Positions 1 through 6,261 are shown, counted from the first letter of the stretch. The stretch: DNA of 6,364 nucleotides from Bacillota bacterium (GCA_023413275.1 JAEZPX010000230.1:1-6364), one strand, 5' to 3'. Numbers and translations are program-made. The notes: generated from the sequence alone by a model not told the origin.

Positions 1-2
1 CC

Positions 3-239
3 ACTTCTGCCCTAGACCCAGAATTAACAGGGGAGATTTTAAAGGTAATCAAGGATTTAGCGGCGGAGCATATGACTATGGTGATTGTTACCCATGAAAT
101 GTCCTTTGCCAGAGATGTCTCCAACCATATTATTTTTATGGATGGCGGTGTGATCGTAGAAGAAGGAGCACCTGAGGAGGTAATCAATAATCCCAAACAA
201 GAGCGAACAAAAGCATTTTTGGGACGTTTTCAACAGTAA
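3..239 (+). CDS. Polar amino acid ABC transporter, ATP-binding subunit (3' end only)
   Basis: This is the C-terminal 78 residues of an ABC ATPase; the start, Walker A and signature motif lie outside the window. The fragment opens with the D-loop TSALDPEL, which in this family directly follows Walker B. The H-loop is VTHEM, with the switch histidine at fragment residue 31, followed by SFARDVSN. The segment FMDGGVIVEEGAPEEV and the ending ERTKAFLGRF are typical of the GlnQ/HisP/ArtP group of polar amino acid importers. Such a subunit works as a cytoplasmic dimer that drives a membrane permease fed by an extracellular amino acid binding protein. The substrate cannot be read from the ATPase. The next gene starts 12 bases after the TAA stop, so the two are probably co-transcribed, which hints that the imported amino acid is the racemase substrate or is related to it (inference). 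The family call is secure. Confidence 0.93.
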   Translation, partial: TSALDPELTGEILKVIKDLAAEHMTMVIVTHEMSFARDVSNHIIFMDGGVIVEEGAPEEVINNPKQERTKAFLGRFQQ

Positions 240-254
240 GGTGGGAATTTTGTG
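238..254 (+). promoter_or_regulatory. Ribosome binding site and GTG start of the racemase gene
   Basis: AAGGTGG at 238-244 lies seven bases before the GTG at 252. It overlaps the last bases of the upstream transporter ATPase gene. This placement supports the GTG over later in-frame ATG codons and suggests translation coupled to the upstream gene. Confidence 0.75.
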
Positions 255-1067
255 GAAATTGAATTTATTAAAACAAGTCCAACGGAAAATATGACAATTT
301 TAGTGGAGACGCTACTTCCCCAGGAAGAACACCTAGCTGTAGCAGAAAAACTAATGGCTTACAATTGCATTTATGGGGAGCAGGTGGGCTTTATTCAAGA
401 GCCCAAGGATAAACTTGCGGCAAAGGCATTACGCATGATGGCAGGGGAGTTTTGTGGAAATGCTACCCTATCTTTGGCGGCCTGTCTCATGGAGGAGAAA
501 GAACTACCCTTGAATGCCACAGAAACAGTTTTATTAGAGGTATCGGGTGCCAAAAATTTGGTTACGTGTGAAATAAAAAAGTTAGAAATGGGATACTTGG
601 GGAAGGTTAGCATGCCTTTGCCCCTTTCTATGGATTGGGAGAAATTTGCTCTTGGCAATGAAACGCTCACACTGCCTGTGGTTCGTTTTGAAGGCATTGC
701 ACATATTATAGTGGAACGCAATATTTGGGGTGAATATGCCAGAATGAAAGCGGAGAATGCTTCTTCGCTATGGGCAGACAGGATGCCGGATGCATTTGGG
801 ATACTTTTGTGGGATAGAGAGACCCAAAGTCTGGAGCCGTTGGTTTGTGTCAAAGGTACAAGCCTTATTTGGGAAAGGGGCTGTGGAAGCGGAACCTCTG
901 CCATTGGTGTTTTTTTAGCAATGCAGGCAGGGCGCTCTGTTTCGATAGAATGCAATCAGCCGGGAGGTACCATGGGCGTTCAGGTGGTTATGAAGGGTGG
1001 GAAGATTTCTGCCCTACAAATTTCAGGTCATGTTTCTATTGTTGCTAAGGGAAAGGCATATATTTAA
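252..1067 (+). CDS. DapF-fold cofactor-independent amino acid racemase/epimerase (substrate unassigned)
   Basis: The product has 271 residues, near the usual length of diaminopimelate epimerase-fold proteins. These enzymes invert an amino acid alpha-carbon with two cysteines and no pyridoxal phosphate. Both cysteine motifs are visible: GEFCGNA (C68) in the N-terminal half and ERGCGSGTSA (C211) in the C-terminal half. In true DapF the second loop reads roughly ERGxGExxACGSG. Here the cysteine follows ERG directly, so about six residues are missing, and the first motif reads CGNATL where DapF usually has CGNGxR. A non-DAP substrate is therefore likely. The fold also includes histidine racemases (for example CntK of staphylopine synthesis), which is one candidate activity; a DapF annotation should be treated with caution. 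The GTG start is preceded by AAGGTGG, which overlaps the stop of the transporter ATPase gene, indicating one operon. There is no signal peptide, so the enzyme is cytoplasmic. The fold is clear; the substrate is inference. Confidence 0.85.
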   Translation: MEIEFIKTSPTENMTILVETLLPQEEHLAVAEKLMAYNCIYGEQVGFIQEPKDKLAAKALRMMAGEFCGNATLSLAACLMEEKELPLNATETVLLEVSGAKNLVTCEIKKLEMGYLGKVSMPLPLSMDWEKFALGNETLTLPVVRFEGIAHIIVERNIWGEYARMKAENASSLWADRMPDAFGILLWDRETQSLEPLVCVKGTSLIWERGCGSGTSAIGVFLAMQAGRSVSIECNQPGGTMGVQVVMKGGKISALQISGHVSIVAKGKAYI

Positions 1068-1070
1068 CCC

Positions 1071-1108
1071 TATGGGTGTATTGGTGAAAACCCATACACT
1101 TATTTTTT
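1071..1108 (+). terminator. Rho-independent terminator of the transporter-racemase operon
   Basis: The hairpin begins a few bases after the racemase stop codon. GTGTAT-t-GG (1076-1084) pairs with CC-c-ATACAC (1091-1099) around a six-base loop, and a T-rich tail TTATTTTTT follows (1100-1108). An alternative fold pairs TATGGGT (1071-1077) with ACCCATA (1090-1096). Either fold gives a stem next to a T-tract, the standard layout of an intrinsic terminator on the + strand. Confidence 0.75.
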
Positions 1109-1300
1109 CTGAAATTTTGAGATTTAGCAAAAATTATGATGGTTTAATCATAGTAGGAGAGAAAGACTCTTTTTCAGACTTAAATTACAGGAAAACTTTT
1201 CAAAACTTTGTGATTGCAATGTGCAGCTATTTCTTTGATAGCTTAAAAAAGCTTTCAAGAACATTTGCTTTTTTTCAAAGATATAAATTCAATGGATAGC
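1109..1300. other. AT-rich intergenic gap without a supportable gene
   Basis: This stretch lies between two converging transcription units. It holds short inverted repeats, such as GCTAT/ATAGC (1226-1230 with 1238-1242) and AGCTT/AAGCT (1240-1253), and no convincing ribosome binding site or RNA gene. One + strand frame stays open from 1072 to 1299, but it runs through both neighbouring terminators and its product resembles nothing I recognise. I read the gap as non-coding. Confidence 0.6.
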
Positions 1301-1343
1301 AAAAAAGGAAGGGCTATTTTTCAACGAATAGAACTTCCTTTTT
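1301..1343 (-). terminator. Bidirectional rho-independent terminator closing the flagellar operon
   Basis: A ten-base stem, AAAAAGGAAG (1302-1311) with CTTCCTTTTT (1334-1343), is extended after a 2x2 internal loop by CTATT (1314-1318) with AATAG (1327-1331) around an eight-base loop. Read on the - strand, the hairpin lies just after the csrA stop and ends in a run of six T. On the + strand it also ends in five T, so it can stop transcripts from either side. It marks the end of the flgM-to-csrA operon. Confidence 0.85.
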
Positions 1344-1347
1344 GTAA

Positions 1348-1572
1348 TCAATTCTGAAATAATTTTTTTAACATTGCAACGGAGTCACCCGAGGAGGACA
1401 ATGCTTCCTGATTGCTCATGGTAGCCATCTTAAGTTCCTCACGCATAATCATTATATCTTTTGGCGCATCAATAGAAATTTTTACCTTATCGGCAGAAAT
1501 ATCCTGTATGGTGATTATAATATCGTCGCCTACATAGATAGATTGACCAATTTTTCTTTGCAATACCAGCAT
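1348..1572 (-). CDS. csrA: Translational regulator CsrA (carbon storage/flagellin repressor)
   Basis: CsrA is a small homodimeric RNA-binding protein that binds GGA motifs in mRNA leaders. In Bacillota it blocks translation of flagellin by covering the ribosome binding site. The product has 74 residues, the family length, and begins MLVLQRKIGQSI. It keeps L4, R6, the KISIDAPKDI segment and R44 (in MIMREEL), positions known to contact RNA in characterised homologues. The C-terminal helix (about residues 45-74) is less conserved. The gene is last in the flagellar operon, one base after the stop of fliW, whose product binds and inhibits CsrA. Its strong Shine-Dalgarno sits inside the end of fliW, implying coupled translation of regulator and antagonist. 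A flagellin gene does not follow; a terminator does. The assignment is secure. Confidence 0.97.
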   Translation of the reverse strand: MLVLQRKIGQSIYVGDDIIITIQDISADKVKISIDAPKDIMIMREELKMATMSNQEALSSSGDSVAMLKKLFQN

Positions 1573-1590
1573 ATCAGCCCTCCTTAGGAA
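1570..1590 (-). promoter_or_regulatory. csrA ribosome binding site inside fliW; possible CsrA autoregulatory site
   Basis: On the - strand, CCTAAGGAGGGC ends just before the fliW stop TGA, and the csrA ATG begins one base later. AAGGAGG is a near-perfect Shine-Dalgarno. It also contains AAGGA, which fits the core ANGGA that CsrA proteins recognise. Ribosome binding is clear; autoregulation is only a possibility, because I do not see the GGA in a clear hairpin loop. Confidence 0.6.
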
Positions 1591-2017
1591 TAAGATCTTT
1601 AAATGGGTATTTAAAGGGATATTCCGAGTTTTCCAATATAATTTGTTTTGCCAATCTGGTTTCTGTATTTACAATTACAGGGCACCTTAAATTTGTTGTG
1701 CTTTCGGGGATAGAGTCCAGAAGCACACAAATATTATATACAGTCAGATTGTCCGTATCCTTTAGTTTTAAATCATGAATATCTGTTTCGGATAGAGAAA
1801 CATTGTAATCATGAATAAAATTATAGGGATTTATCATCACAAAAGCAATGTCTGCATCTTCAATGCTTTGAAGACAAACCGGAGAGTTTTCATGGTCATC
1901 GAAGCGGATTAAGAGAAATTTTTTATATTTTTCAAATCCAAAAAGTCCATGGCTGAATAAAATAATATCATTGTCTTCATATGTCATATTGGAAAAATAT
2001 TTTGTTACCAGTTCCAT
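1574..2017 (-). CDS. fliW: Flagellar assembly factor FliW (CsrA antagonist)
   Basis: FliW is a small cytoplasmic protein that binds flagellin and also CsrA. When flagellin is exported, freed FliW sequesters CsrA and releases flagellin translation, giving a partner-switching loop. The 147 residues match the family length. Family landmarks seen are GLFGFE (24-29, usually GLPGFE, so the proline is replaced by phenylalanine), CLQSIEDADIAFVMINP (48-64), and NLRCPVIVN (109-117) followed by KQIILENSEYPFKYPF. The ATG is preceded by GAGGTG at six bases' spacing, 21 bases after the DUF6470 gene. The gene sits immediately before csrA, as in Bacillus subtilis. Length, motifs and context agree. Confidence 0.96.
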   Translation of the reverse strand: MELVTKYFSNMTYEDNDIILFSHGLFGFEKYKKFLLIRFDDHENSPVCLQSIEDADIAFVMINPYNFIHDYNVSLSETDIHDLKLKDTDNLTVYNICVLLDSIPESTTNLRCPVIVNTETRLAKQIILENSEYPFKYPFKDLIPKEG

Positions 2018-2038
2018 TTATTCACCTCGTTTGAATAA

Positions 2039-2644
2039 TCATGCTCTTATATCGGTAATCGGAACGTATTGAGGGTCTGCACTTGGCGGAACATAAATAG
2101 GGCTTCCTATGTATTCGATTACAACATCTGGTTGCTGGGTAATGGCAATTTCAATATTACCAGGAATAAACTCGAAGTTTCCGTTCATAACCTTCCAGTC
2201 AAAATTAAGCTTATCTAATTCGTATTCTATCATAATTTCCGGTTTTGACCAATTCAATTCGGGCCTTGCAGTGGGGGTAAAGGTTATTCCAACGTTGGTG
2301 TTTACCTCTGTTTTTGATGCAGCGATTTTACCAATGACATCTTCACCGATTTTTGCATTTAAAAATAATTTTCCTTCCCTTGCATAAGCGGCGGTTGCCT
2401 CATAGGCGGCCATTTTCCCTTTTTCTGCAGCATCCTTTATACTTGTTCTGGCTGTTGGATTTACAGAATTATAACATTCAAAGGAATCAATGTCTAATTT
2501 AATGGGGTTGCTTTTGATTTTCAGACCGCCATCATCTCTGGAAATTTCCAGCTGTGCATTTGAATTATTGTATTCCAGACGTGCATTGTTTACTGTCATT
2601 TCTAACTTTAAAGGTACCGTGGTAATTTTCAATAAAGGTTCCAC
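2039..2644 (-). CDS. DUF6470 (YviE-like) protein of the flagellar operon, function unknown
   Basis: The product has 201 residues and corresponds to the YviE-type protein found between flgL and fliW in Bacillota. I know of no established function. The first 55 residues read as short alternating hydrophobic strands (KLEMTVNNARLEY, AQLEISRD, LKIKSNPIKLDID). A probable helix follows at about 66-94, ending YAREGKL. A C-terminal half of predicted strands includes a PGNIEIAI segment and ends in a proline-rich GSPIYVPPSADP tail. There is no signal peptide, membrane segment or cysteine pair. It starts at GTG, eight bases after a GGGAGGG ribosome binding site and 37 bases after flgL. Its fixed position beside junction-protein and flagellin-control genes suggests a role in filament assembly or secretion (inference). 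The family call rests on remembered pattern and synteny. Confidence 0.85.
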   Translation of the reverse strand: MEPLLKITTVPLKLEMTVNNARLEYNNSNAQLEISRDDGGLKIKSNPIKLDIDSFECYNSVNPTARTSIKDAAEKGKMAAYEATAAYAREGKLFLNAKIGEDVIGKIAASKTEVNTNVGITFTPTARPELNWSKPEIMIEYELDKLNFDWKVMNGNFEFIPGNIEIAITQQPDVVIEYIGSPIYVPPSADPQYVPITDIRA

Positions 2645-2660
2645 CGTTTTTGCCCTCCCT
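2642..2660 (-). promoter_or_regulatory. Ribosome binding site and GTG start of the DUF6470 gene
   Basis: On the - strand GGGAGGG lies eight bases before GTG at 2644. An upstream ATG near 2669 is out of frame, and the next in-frame ATG (codon 16) has no comparable signal. This supports the GTG start. Confidence 0.7.
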
Positions 2661-2681
2661 TCTACTCATTTGATTTTGTTT

Positions 2682-3677
2682 TTAATCCATAAAATCTATA
2701 AAGGATTGGCTTAAAATGCTATTACCAACCTTTAATGCTGCATTATAAGCATATTGAGCCCAAGAAAAGTCCGTAATTGCTGCTGCCAAATCCACGTTTT
2801 CTACAGAAACAATTTTTTCGTTTAGCGTTGTTAGATTATCCTCTAAGCGTGTCTGCGTAGATTCAAGAAATGTGCTTTTTGTGCCTAGTGAGGTAATGAA
2901 GTCAGTAAGATTGCTCTTTGATTCCGTTAATTGCTTGCTCAGGGTATCCAGCTTGTCTGAATCGATGGGATCCTTTTCCAATTCATCCGCTATTTCCCCC
3001 ATTAAATTAACAAGGTTTTTATCCAAACCATTATCTGTTTGACCATATCCAAGGGCATTTAGCCCGGAAACGGCAGTATTAAAAGCACTGTTGGAATCAA
3101 GGGTACCGTTGGTATAGGATAATCCAAAGCCTAAATCAACATACGTTTTCCCATTTGCCATTTCCTTTAGCTGTGCTTGAACATCGGAATCCGTACTTGA
3201 AACGTCTATTCCATAATACTGAAGCTTACCATCTACCAATTCAAAGGGAACGGAATCGGTTGTCTGTCCGCCAAAAAGGAAGCTTTCCCCAAGCTTTGAG
3301 TTTGCAGACATCACGATGGATTCCTGCATTTGGCGAAGGCTTGTTGCAATTGTTTTTCTTGATTCTAAGCTGGCTGTACCAGTGATGCCGGTTAAAACAA
3401 GTGAATTCGCTTCTTTAGCGATGGTGTTCATTTCTGTTGCACTGCTCTCAACTGCTTCAAATTGGGAGGCAACGTCTTTTACATTTTCAATATAATCCCC
3501 GGTTTCAGCATATTCTTTTCTTAATTTATAAGCAGTCGCAGCAGCAGCTGGATCTTCTGAAGCTTTGCTAAAATTTCTCTTAGTAAGTACACGGTTAAGT
3601 GTAGTATCCAATTCACTGGTTGACTTCGAGAGGTTTGATTGATAATTACGCAAGACCTGATTCGTAGTAATTCTCAT
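2682..3677 (-). CDS. flgL: Flagellar hook-associated protein 3, FlgL (hook-filament junction)
   Basis: FlgL is exported through the flagellar type III apparatus and forms the junction layer between FlgK and the flagellin filament. The product has 331 residues, slightly longer than the roughly 300 of B. subtilis. The N-terminus MRITTNQVLRNYQSNLSKS starts a coiled-coil D0/D1 domain shared with flagellin and contains FSKASEDPAAAATAY, matching the family pattern (S)DDPxxA. The C-terminus has the paired helix with SVENVDLAAAITDFSWAQYA and ends LSQSFIDFMD, as FlgL proteins typically end in a hydrophobic LxDFL-like segment. The middle, about 140-240, is the variable D2-like insertion. The ATG has AAAAGGAG nine bases upstream and lies 19 bases after flgK. 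It needs the FlgN chaperone, encoded two genes upstream. The assignment is secure. Confidence 0.95.
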   Translation of the reverse strand: MRITTNQVLRNYQSNLSKSTSELDTTLNRVLTKRNFSKASEDPAAAATAYKLRKEYAETGDYIENVKDVASQFEAVESSATEMNTIAKEANSLVLTGITGTASLESRKTIATSLRQMQESIVMSANSKLGESFLFGGQTTDSVPFELVDGKLQYYGIDVSSTDSDVQAQLKEMANGKTYVDLGFGLSYTNGTLDSNSAFNTAVSGLNALGYGQTDNGLDKNLVNLMGEIADELEKDPIDSDKLDTLSKQLTESKSNLTDFITSLGTKSTFLESTQTRLEDNLTTLNEKIVSVENVDLAAAITDFSWAQYAYNAALKVGNSILSQSFIDFMD

Positions 3678-3696
3678 TTAAAGCAACTCCTTTTCA

Positions 3697-5277
3697 TTAT
3701 CGTCCAACAACACCCATTTTGTTGATTACAGTTTCTAAAGCTTCATCTAAGGTTGTCATAAATCTTGCTGCAGCAGCAAAGGATTTTTGATATTTCAGCA
3801 AATTGATACCTTCTTCATCCAAGCTAACGGAGGAGATGGCATCTTTTGCATTTGAAATTTCATTGGCAACAGAAGTGTAGTTACTCAATAAGGATGTTGT
3901 GGATTTAATATCAATACCTAAGGTTGTACTAAGGTTGGAAAAAAACTCATGGAAAGTACCTGTAAAAACCGTTGTGTCATCGGAATCATCAGGAAGAGTT
4001 CCTTCGTTGACAAAGGTCTGATCCGCTTTTAAGGCGTTAATCATTTTTAAAACATTGTCATTTGCGCCTGAGACGGCTGTACTGCCATCTTCGGGGACGG
4101 TTAAAGTCAAGCCGTATTTCGAGTCGGACCAACCGGAAGCTATACAGATATTTTTTGCAGTAATAGCTTCTCCGTCGGAAGAAGAAAACATATTATGTAA
4201 ATCTTCAGGCAGTGTTCCGTCTGGTAGTGCAGCATTATTAAGATCATTAAAGGTTGTGGCCAGTTTATTTGCTGCAAGGTCTAGCATTTTTTGATAGTAT
4301 CCGATACCTCGAAATGAATTTTCAGTACTATCAAAATTACCATTGCAATTCAAGAATTCCAAGGTACCTTTTAAAGAGCCGCTTGTAAGTTCATCAAAAA
4401 TATCTTTACCAATGGTATTTCCGTTCTTATCTTTAACAGGGGTTCCTGAACTGTCTAGAATATTTAGCTGTCCGGTTCCGTCTGTAATTTCAAGGGTTGC
4501 ATAATTCGTATGATTCAAAAGGTTTATAGTATTGTTTGCACCCACCAAATCAATTTTCAATTCATCAATGGTTAGACTGTCAGAAATTTTTGTAGGGACA
4601 TAGGTCACGTCAATTTTCATATAGCTTGCCAATTCATCAATTAAAACGTTTCTTTGATCAATCAGCTCCAGTCCTGGGGAACCATTAATTTGACCGTTCT
4701 TAATTGACTTATTTAGTTCTGAAATATTTTTCAAGATATTATTGATTTCTGGAATCTCAACTTCTGTGAGACTATATTCTTGGTTGGAACGAATGGTTTC
4801 CAATTGCTTTGCACATTGATTTAAATAGGTTGTCAGAGACTCTGCAGAAGATTTTACCATGTTTTGGTACTCTTCACTGCTTACTTTTCCGGAAAGTTTT
4901 TGGAGCATTGTTGTTAAGTCATCAAGCTGTGTTTGGATACCGGAGGTGGAAATTTCATCTAAAACCGATTGAATTTCATCAAGTCCAGACAATTTTACAT
5001 CGGATTCGCCAACCTTGGCTACTTCGTTTCGGAATCGGATATCCAAGTAGGGGTCTCTGACTTGGGAGATACCCGTCACTAAAGCACCATAACCTACATT
5101 GGTAACAGAAGCATAGCGCCCGCTGTTTTGGAGGTTTAAACTGATTTGGTCAACCACCTGTCTTGTATAACCACTAGTATTTATATTTGAAATATTCTGT
5201 CCTGTTACATCCAACCCATATTGGCTTGCACGAAGGGCTAGCTGAGCGGTTGTAAACCCGGCAAAAGATGAACGCAT
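3697..5277 (-). CDS. flgK: Flagellar hook-associated protein 1, FlgK (hook-filament junction)
   Basis: FlgK forms the first junction ring on the distal end of the hook and is secreted by the flagellar export gate. The product has 526 residues, close to the B. subtilis protein of about 507. Its N-terminus carries the rod/hook-protein motif GQNISNINTSGYTRQ (26-40), preceded by the amphipathic helix of the D0 domain. The C-terminus has DEEGINLLKYQKSFAAAARF followed by a final helix ending INKMGVVGR, matching the FlgK/FlgE terminal domain. The central part, roughly 100-430, is the variable exposed region, with repeated Gly/Asn/Asp/Thr stretches typical of D2/D3 domains. AAAGGAGG lies eight bases before the ATG. 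The gene sits 26 bases after flgN, its export chaperone, and 19 bases before flgL. The frame is intact throughout. Confidence 0.96.
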   Translation of the reverse strand: MRSSFAGFTTAQLALRASQYGLDVTGQNISNINTSGYTRQVVDQISLNLQNSGRYASVTNVGYGALVTGISQVRDPYLDIRFRNEVAKVGESDVKLSGLDEIQSVLDEISTSGIQTQLDDLTTMLQKLSGKVSSEEYQNMVKSSAESLTTYLNQCAKQLETIRSNQEYSLTEVEIPEINNILKNISELNKSIKNGQINGSPGLELIDQRNVLIDELASYMKIDVTYVPTKISDSLTIDELKIDLVGANNTINLLNHTNYATLEITDGTGQLNILDSSGTPVKDKNGNTIGKDIFDELTSGSLKGTLEFLNCNGNFDSTENSFRGIGYYQKMLDLAANKLATTFNDLNNAALPDGTLPEDLHNMFSSSDGEAITAKNICIASGWSDSKYGLTLTVPEDGSTAVSGANDNVLKMINALKADQTFVNEGTLPDDSDDTTVFTGTFHEFFSNLSTTLGIDIKSTTSLLSNYTSVANEISNAKDAISSVSLDEEGINLLKYQKSFAAAARFMTTLDEALETVINKMGVVGR

Positions 5278-5303
5278 GAAGTTTTCCTCCTTTATAAAAA
5301 AGT

Positions 5304-5756
5304 TTAAGCAAATCTATTTTTTAAATGACTCCCAGATGATATAACTTGTTCGATTTCCGGGTTTATACCTAATTTGCTAAGTGTTGTGTTGATTACATGT
5401 AAGTTTACATCAAGAGCAGTTTTCACGCTGTTGTTGATTGTATGAAATTCATCTGTCGCTTGCTGAAGTGCTGTGAAAAGCTTACTGCTTTCCTCCTTTT
5501 GTTCAGCAGGAAGGCGTGCTATGATTTCTTTGTAAGATAGGCCATCATAACCCAAGGCTGAAAGAACTTGTTCTCTTTTTTTATCCAACCCCTTTAGTTT
5601 CAAAACCAAAACCTGTTCATTTTTGATACAACTGTTTAAAGTATCAAAATCTTTAGAAGTAACGGCTTCCAATTTATCTTTTTCGATTGCGATAAGTGTT
5701 TCCAATAACTCAATTAAATGAATCACAATGTTATGAAAGTCAATTATAGTTGTCAT
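5304..5756 (-). CDS. flgN: Flagellar export chaperone FlgN for FlgK/FlgL
   Basis: FlgN binds the C-terminal helices of FlgK and FlgL in the cytoplasm and delivers them to the export apparatus. The product has 150 residues, close to the usual 140-160. It is almost entirely predicted helix, with a heptad-rich N-terminal half (about 10-68) containing LLETLIAIEKDKLEAVTSKD and then LKLKGLDKKREQVL. The motif with lysines and acidic residues before a leucine-rich run is the usual look of the family. Sequence conservation in FlgN is low, so the call leans on size, helical nature and position directly upstream of its clients flgK and flgL. The ribosome binding site AAAGGA is weaker than the others in this operon. 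The gene begins 19 bases after flgM. Confidence 0.9.
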   Translation of the reverse strand: MTTIIDFHNIVIHLIELLETLIAIEKDKLEAVTSKDFDTLNSCIKNEQVLVLKLKGLDKKREQVLSALGYDGLSYKEIIARLPAEQKEESSKLFTALQQATDEFHTINNSVKTALDVNLHVINTTLSKLGINPEIEQVISSGSHLKNRFA

Positions 5757-5775
5757 TTTTTTCAGTCCTTTTCAA

Positions 5776-6081
5776 TTAACTTAAGAGCATTTTTTTTGCA
5801 ATTTGATCAATATCAATTTGATAAGTTCCTGCTTCGATTTGTTGCTTCAAATCAGCAATTTTCTCCTCAGAGGTAGGGGTTGCTACTTCCTTAGAAATTT
5901 TATTTTTCAGTGCGTCGACAAAGCTATTTTGCTCTGGAGTTTCTGTTTTTCCACATATAATAATTTCGTCATAGTTTTTAGCCCTAGAAACAGAAGGGCT
6001 CTGTGAGGAGATATAGGTACTTTTATCTTTATTTGCTGCATTTGATTGCAGATTAATAAAATGGTTTCCGGTAACTTTCAT
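5776..6081 (-). CDS. flgM: Anti-sigma-28 factor FlgM
   Basis: FlgM binds and inhibits the flagellar sigma factor (SigD/FliA) until the hook is complete and late-gene expression is allowed. The product has 101 residues, normal for the family. The N-terminal third (1-35) is polar and likely disordered. The conserved domain begins at NYDEIIICG (36-44) and continues with DALKNKISKEV (56-66) and the binding helix region EEKIADLKQQIEAGTYQID, then IAKKMLLS at the end; this last part is the family signature. It is first in the operon, with AAGGGG nine bases before its ATG and an exact sigma-28 -10 box 52 bases further upstream, so it is probably transcribed by the sigma factor that it inhibits (inference). 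The assignment is secure. Confidence 0.95.
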   Translation of the reverse strand: MKVTGNHFINLQSNAANKDKSTYISSQSPSVSRAKNYDEIIICGKTETPEQNSFVDALKNKISKEVATPTSEEKIADLKQQIEAGTYQIDIDQIAKKMLLS

Positions 6082-6133
6082 ATAAATTTCCCCTTAATAT
6101 TTATAGTAACAGACAATTTGTACTCACTTAATT

Positions 6134-6160
6134 ATATCGGCATTTTGGATATATAAATAA
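6134..6160 (-). promoter_or_regulatory. Predicted sigma-28 (SigD) promoter of the flagellar operon
   Basis: On the - strand 6141-6134 reads GCCGATAT, an exact match to the flagellar sigma -10 box. Fifteen bases upstream the -35 position reads TTAT against the consensus TAAA, so that half is weak. The expected start of transcription is near 6124, giving a leader of about 43 bases before flgM. The box also overlaps TATAAT (6131-6136, - strand), so a housekeeping sigma factor might also act here, though no good TTGACA lies at the right distance. Confidence 0.65.
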
Positions 6161-6193
6161 TATTATTTGGGTAAAAAACATAAATTAGATTTA

Positions 6194-6226
6194 TTTTTAT
6201 AAGCATTACAACCTTTTTATAAGTAT
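6194..6226. repeat. Two near-identical 13-base direct repeats, 20 bases apart
   Basis: TTTTTATAAGCAT (6194-6206) and TTTTTATAAGTAT (6214-6226) match at 12 of 13 positions with a period of 20 bases, about two helical turns. They lie 34-85 bases upstream of the predicted -35 region of the flgM promoter. The layout would suit two sites for a dimeric regulator or an AT-rich activating element, but in AT-rich DNA chance is a serious alternative. Confidence 0.45.
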
Positions 6227-6261
6227 CTTTCGTTAGAACAATTGTGAATAGAATAAAGAGG

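Noticed and set aside
395..955. A 186-codon open frame on the - strand, opposite the racemase
   Set aside because: It lies entirely antisense to a gene with clear family motifs, has no recognisable domain, and its composition follows from the sense codons.
1221..1253. Small inverted repeats GCTAT/ATAGC and AGCTT/AAGCT as a possible RNA element
   Set aside because: The stems are only five base pairs, overlap each other and are AT-rich; this is expected by chance.
1072..1299. An open + strand frame of about 75 codons after the racemase stop
   Set aside because: It has no ribosome binding site at a workable distance and runs through two terminator hairpins. The product is unlike anything I know, so chance is the better explanation, although a small protein cannot be fully excluded.
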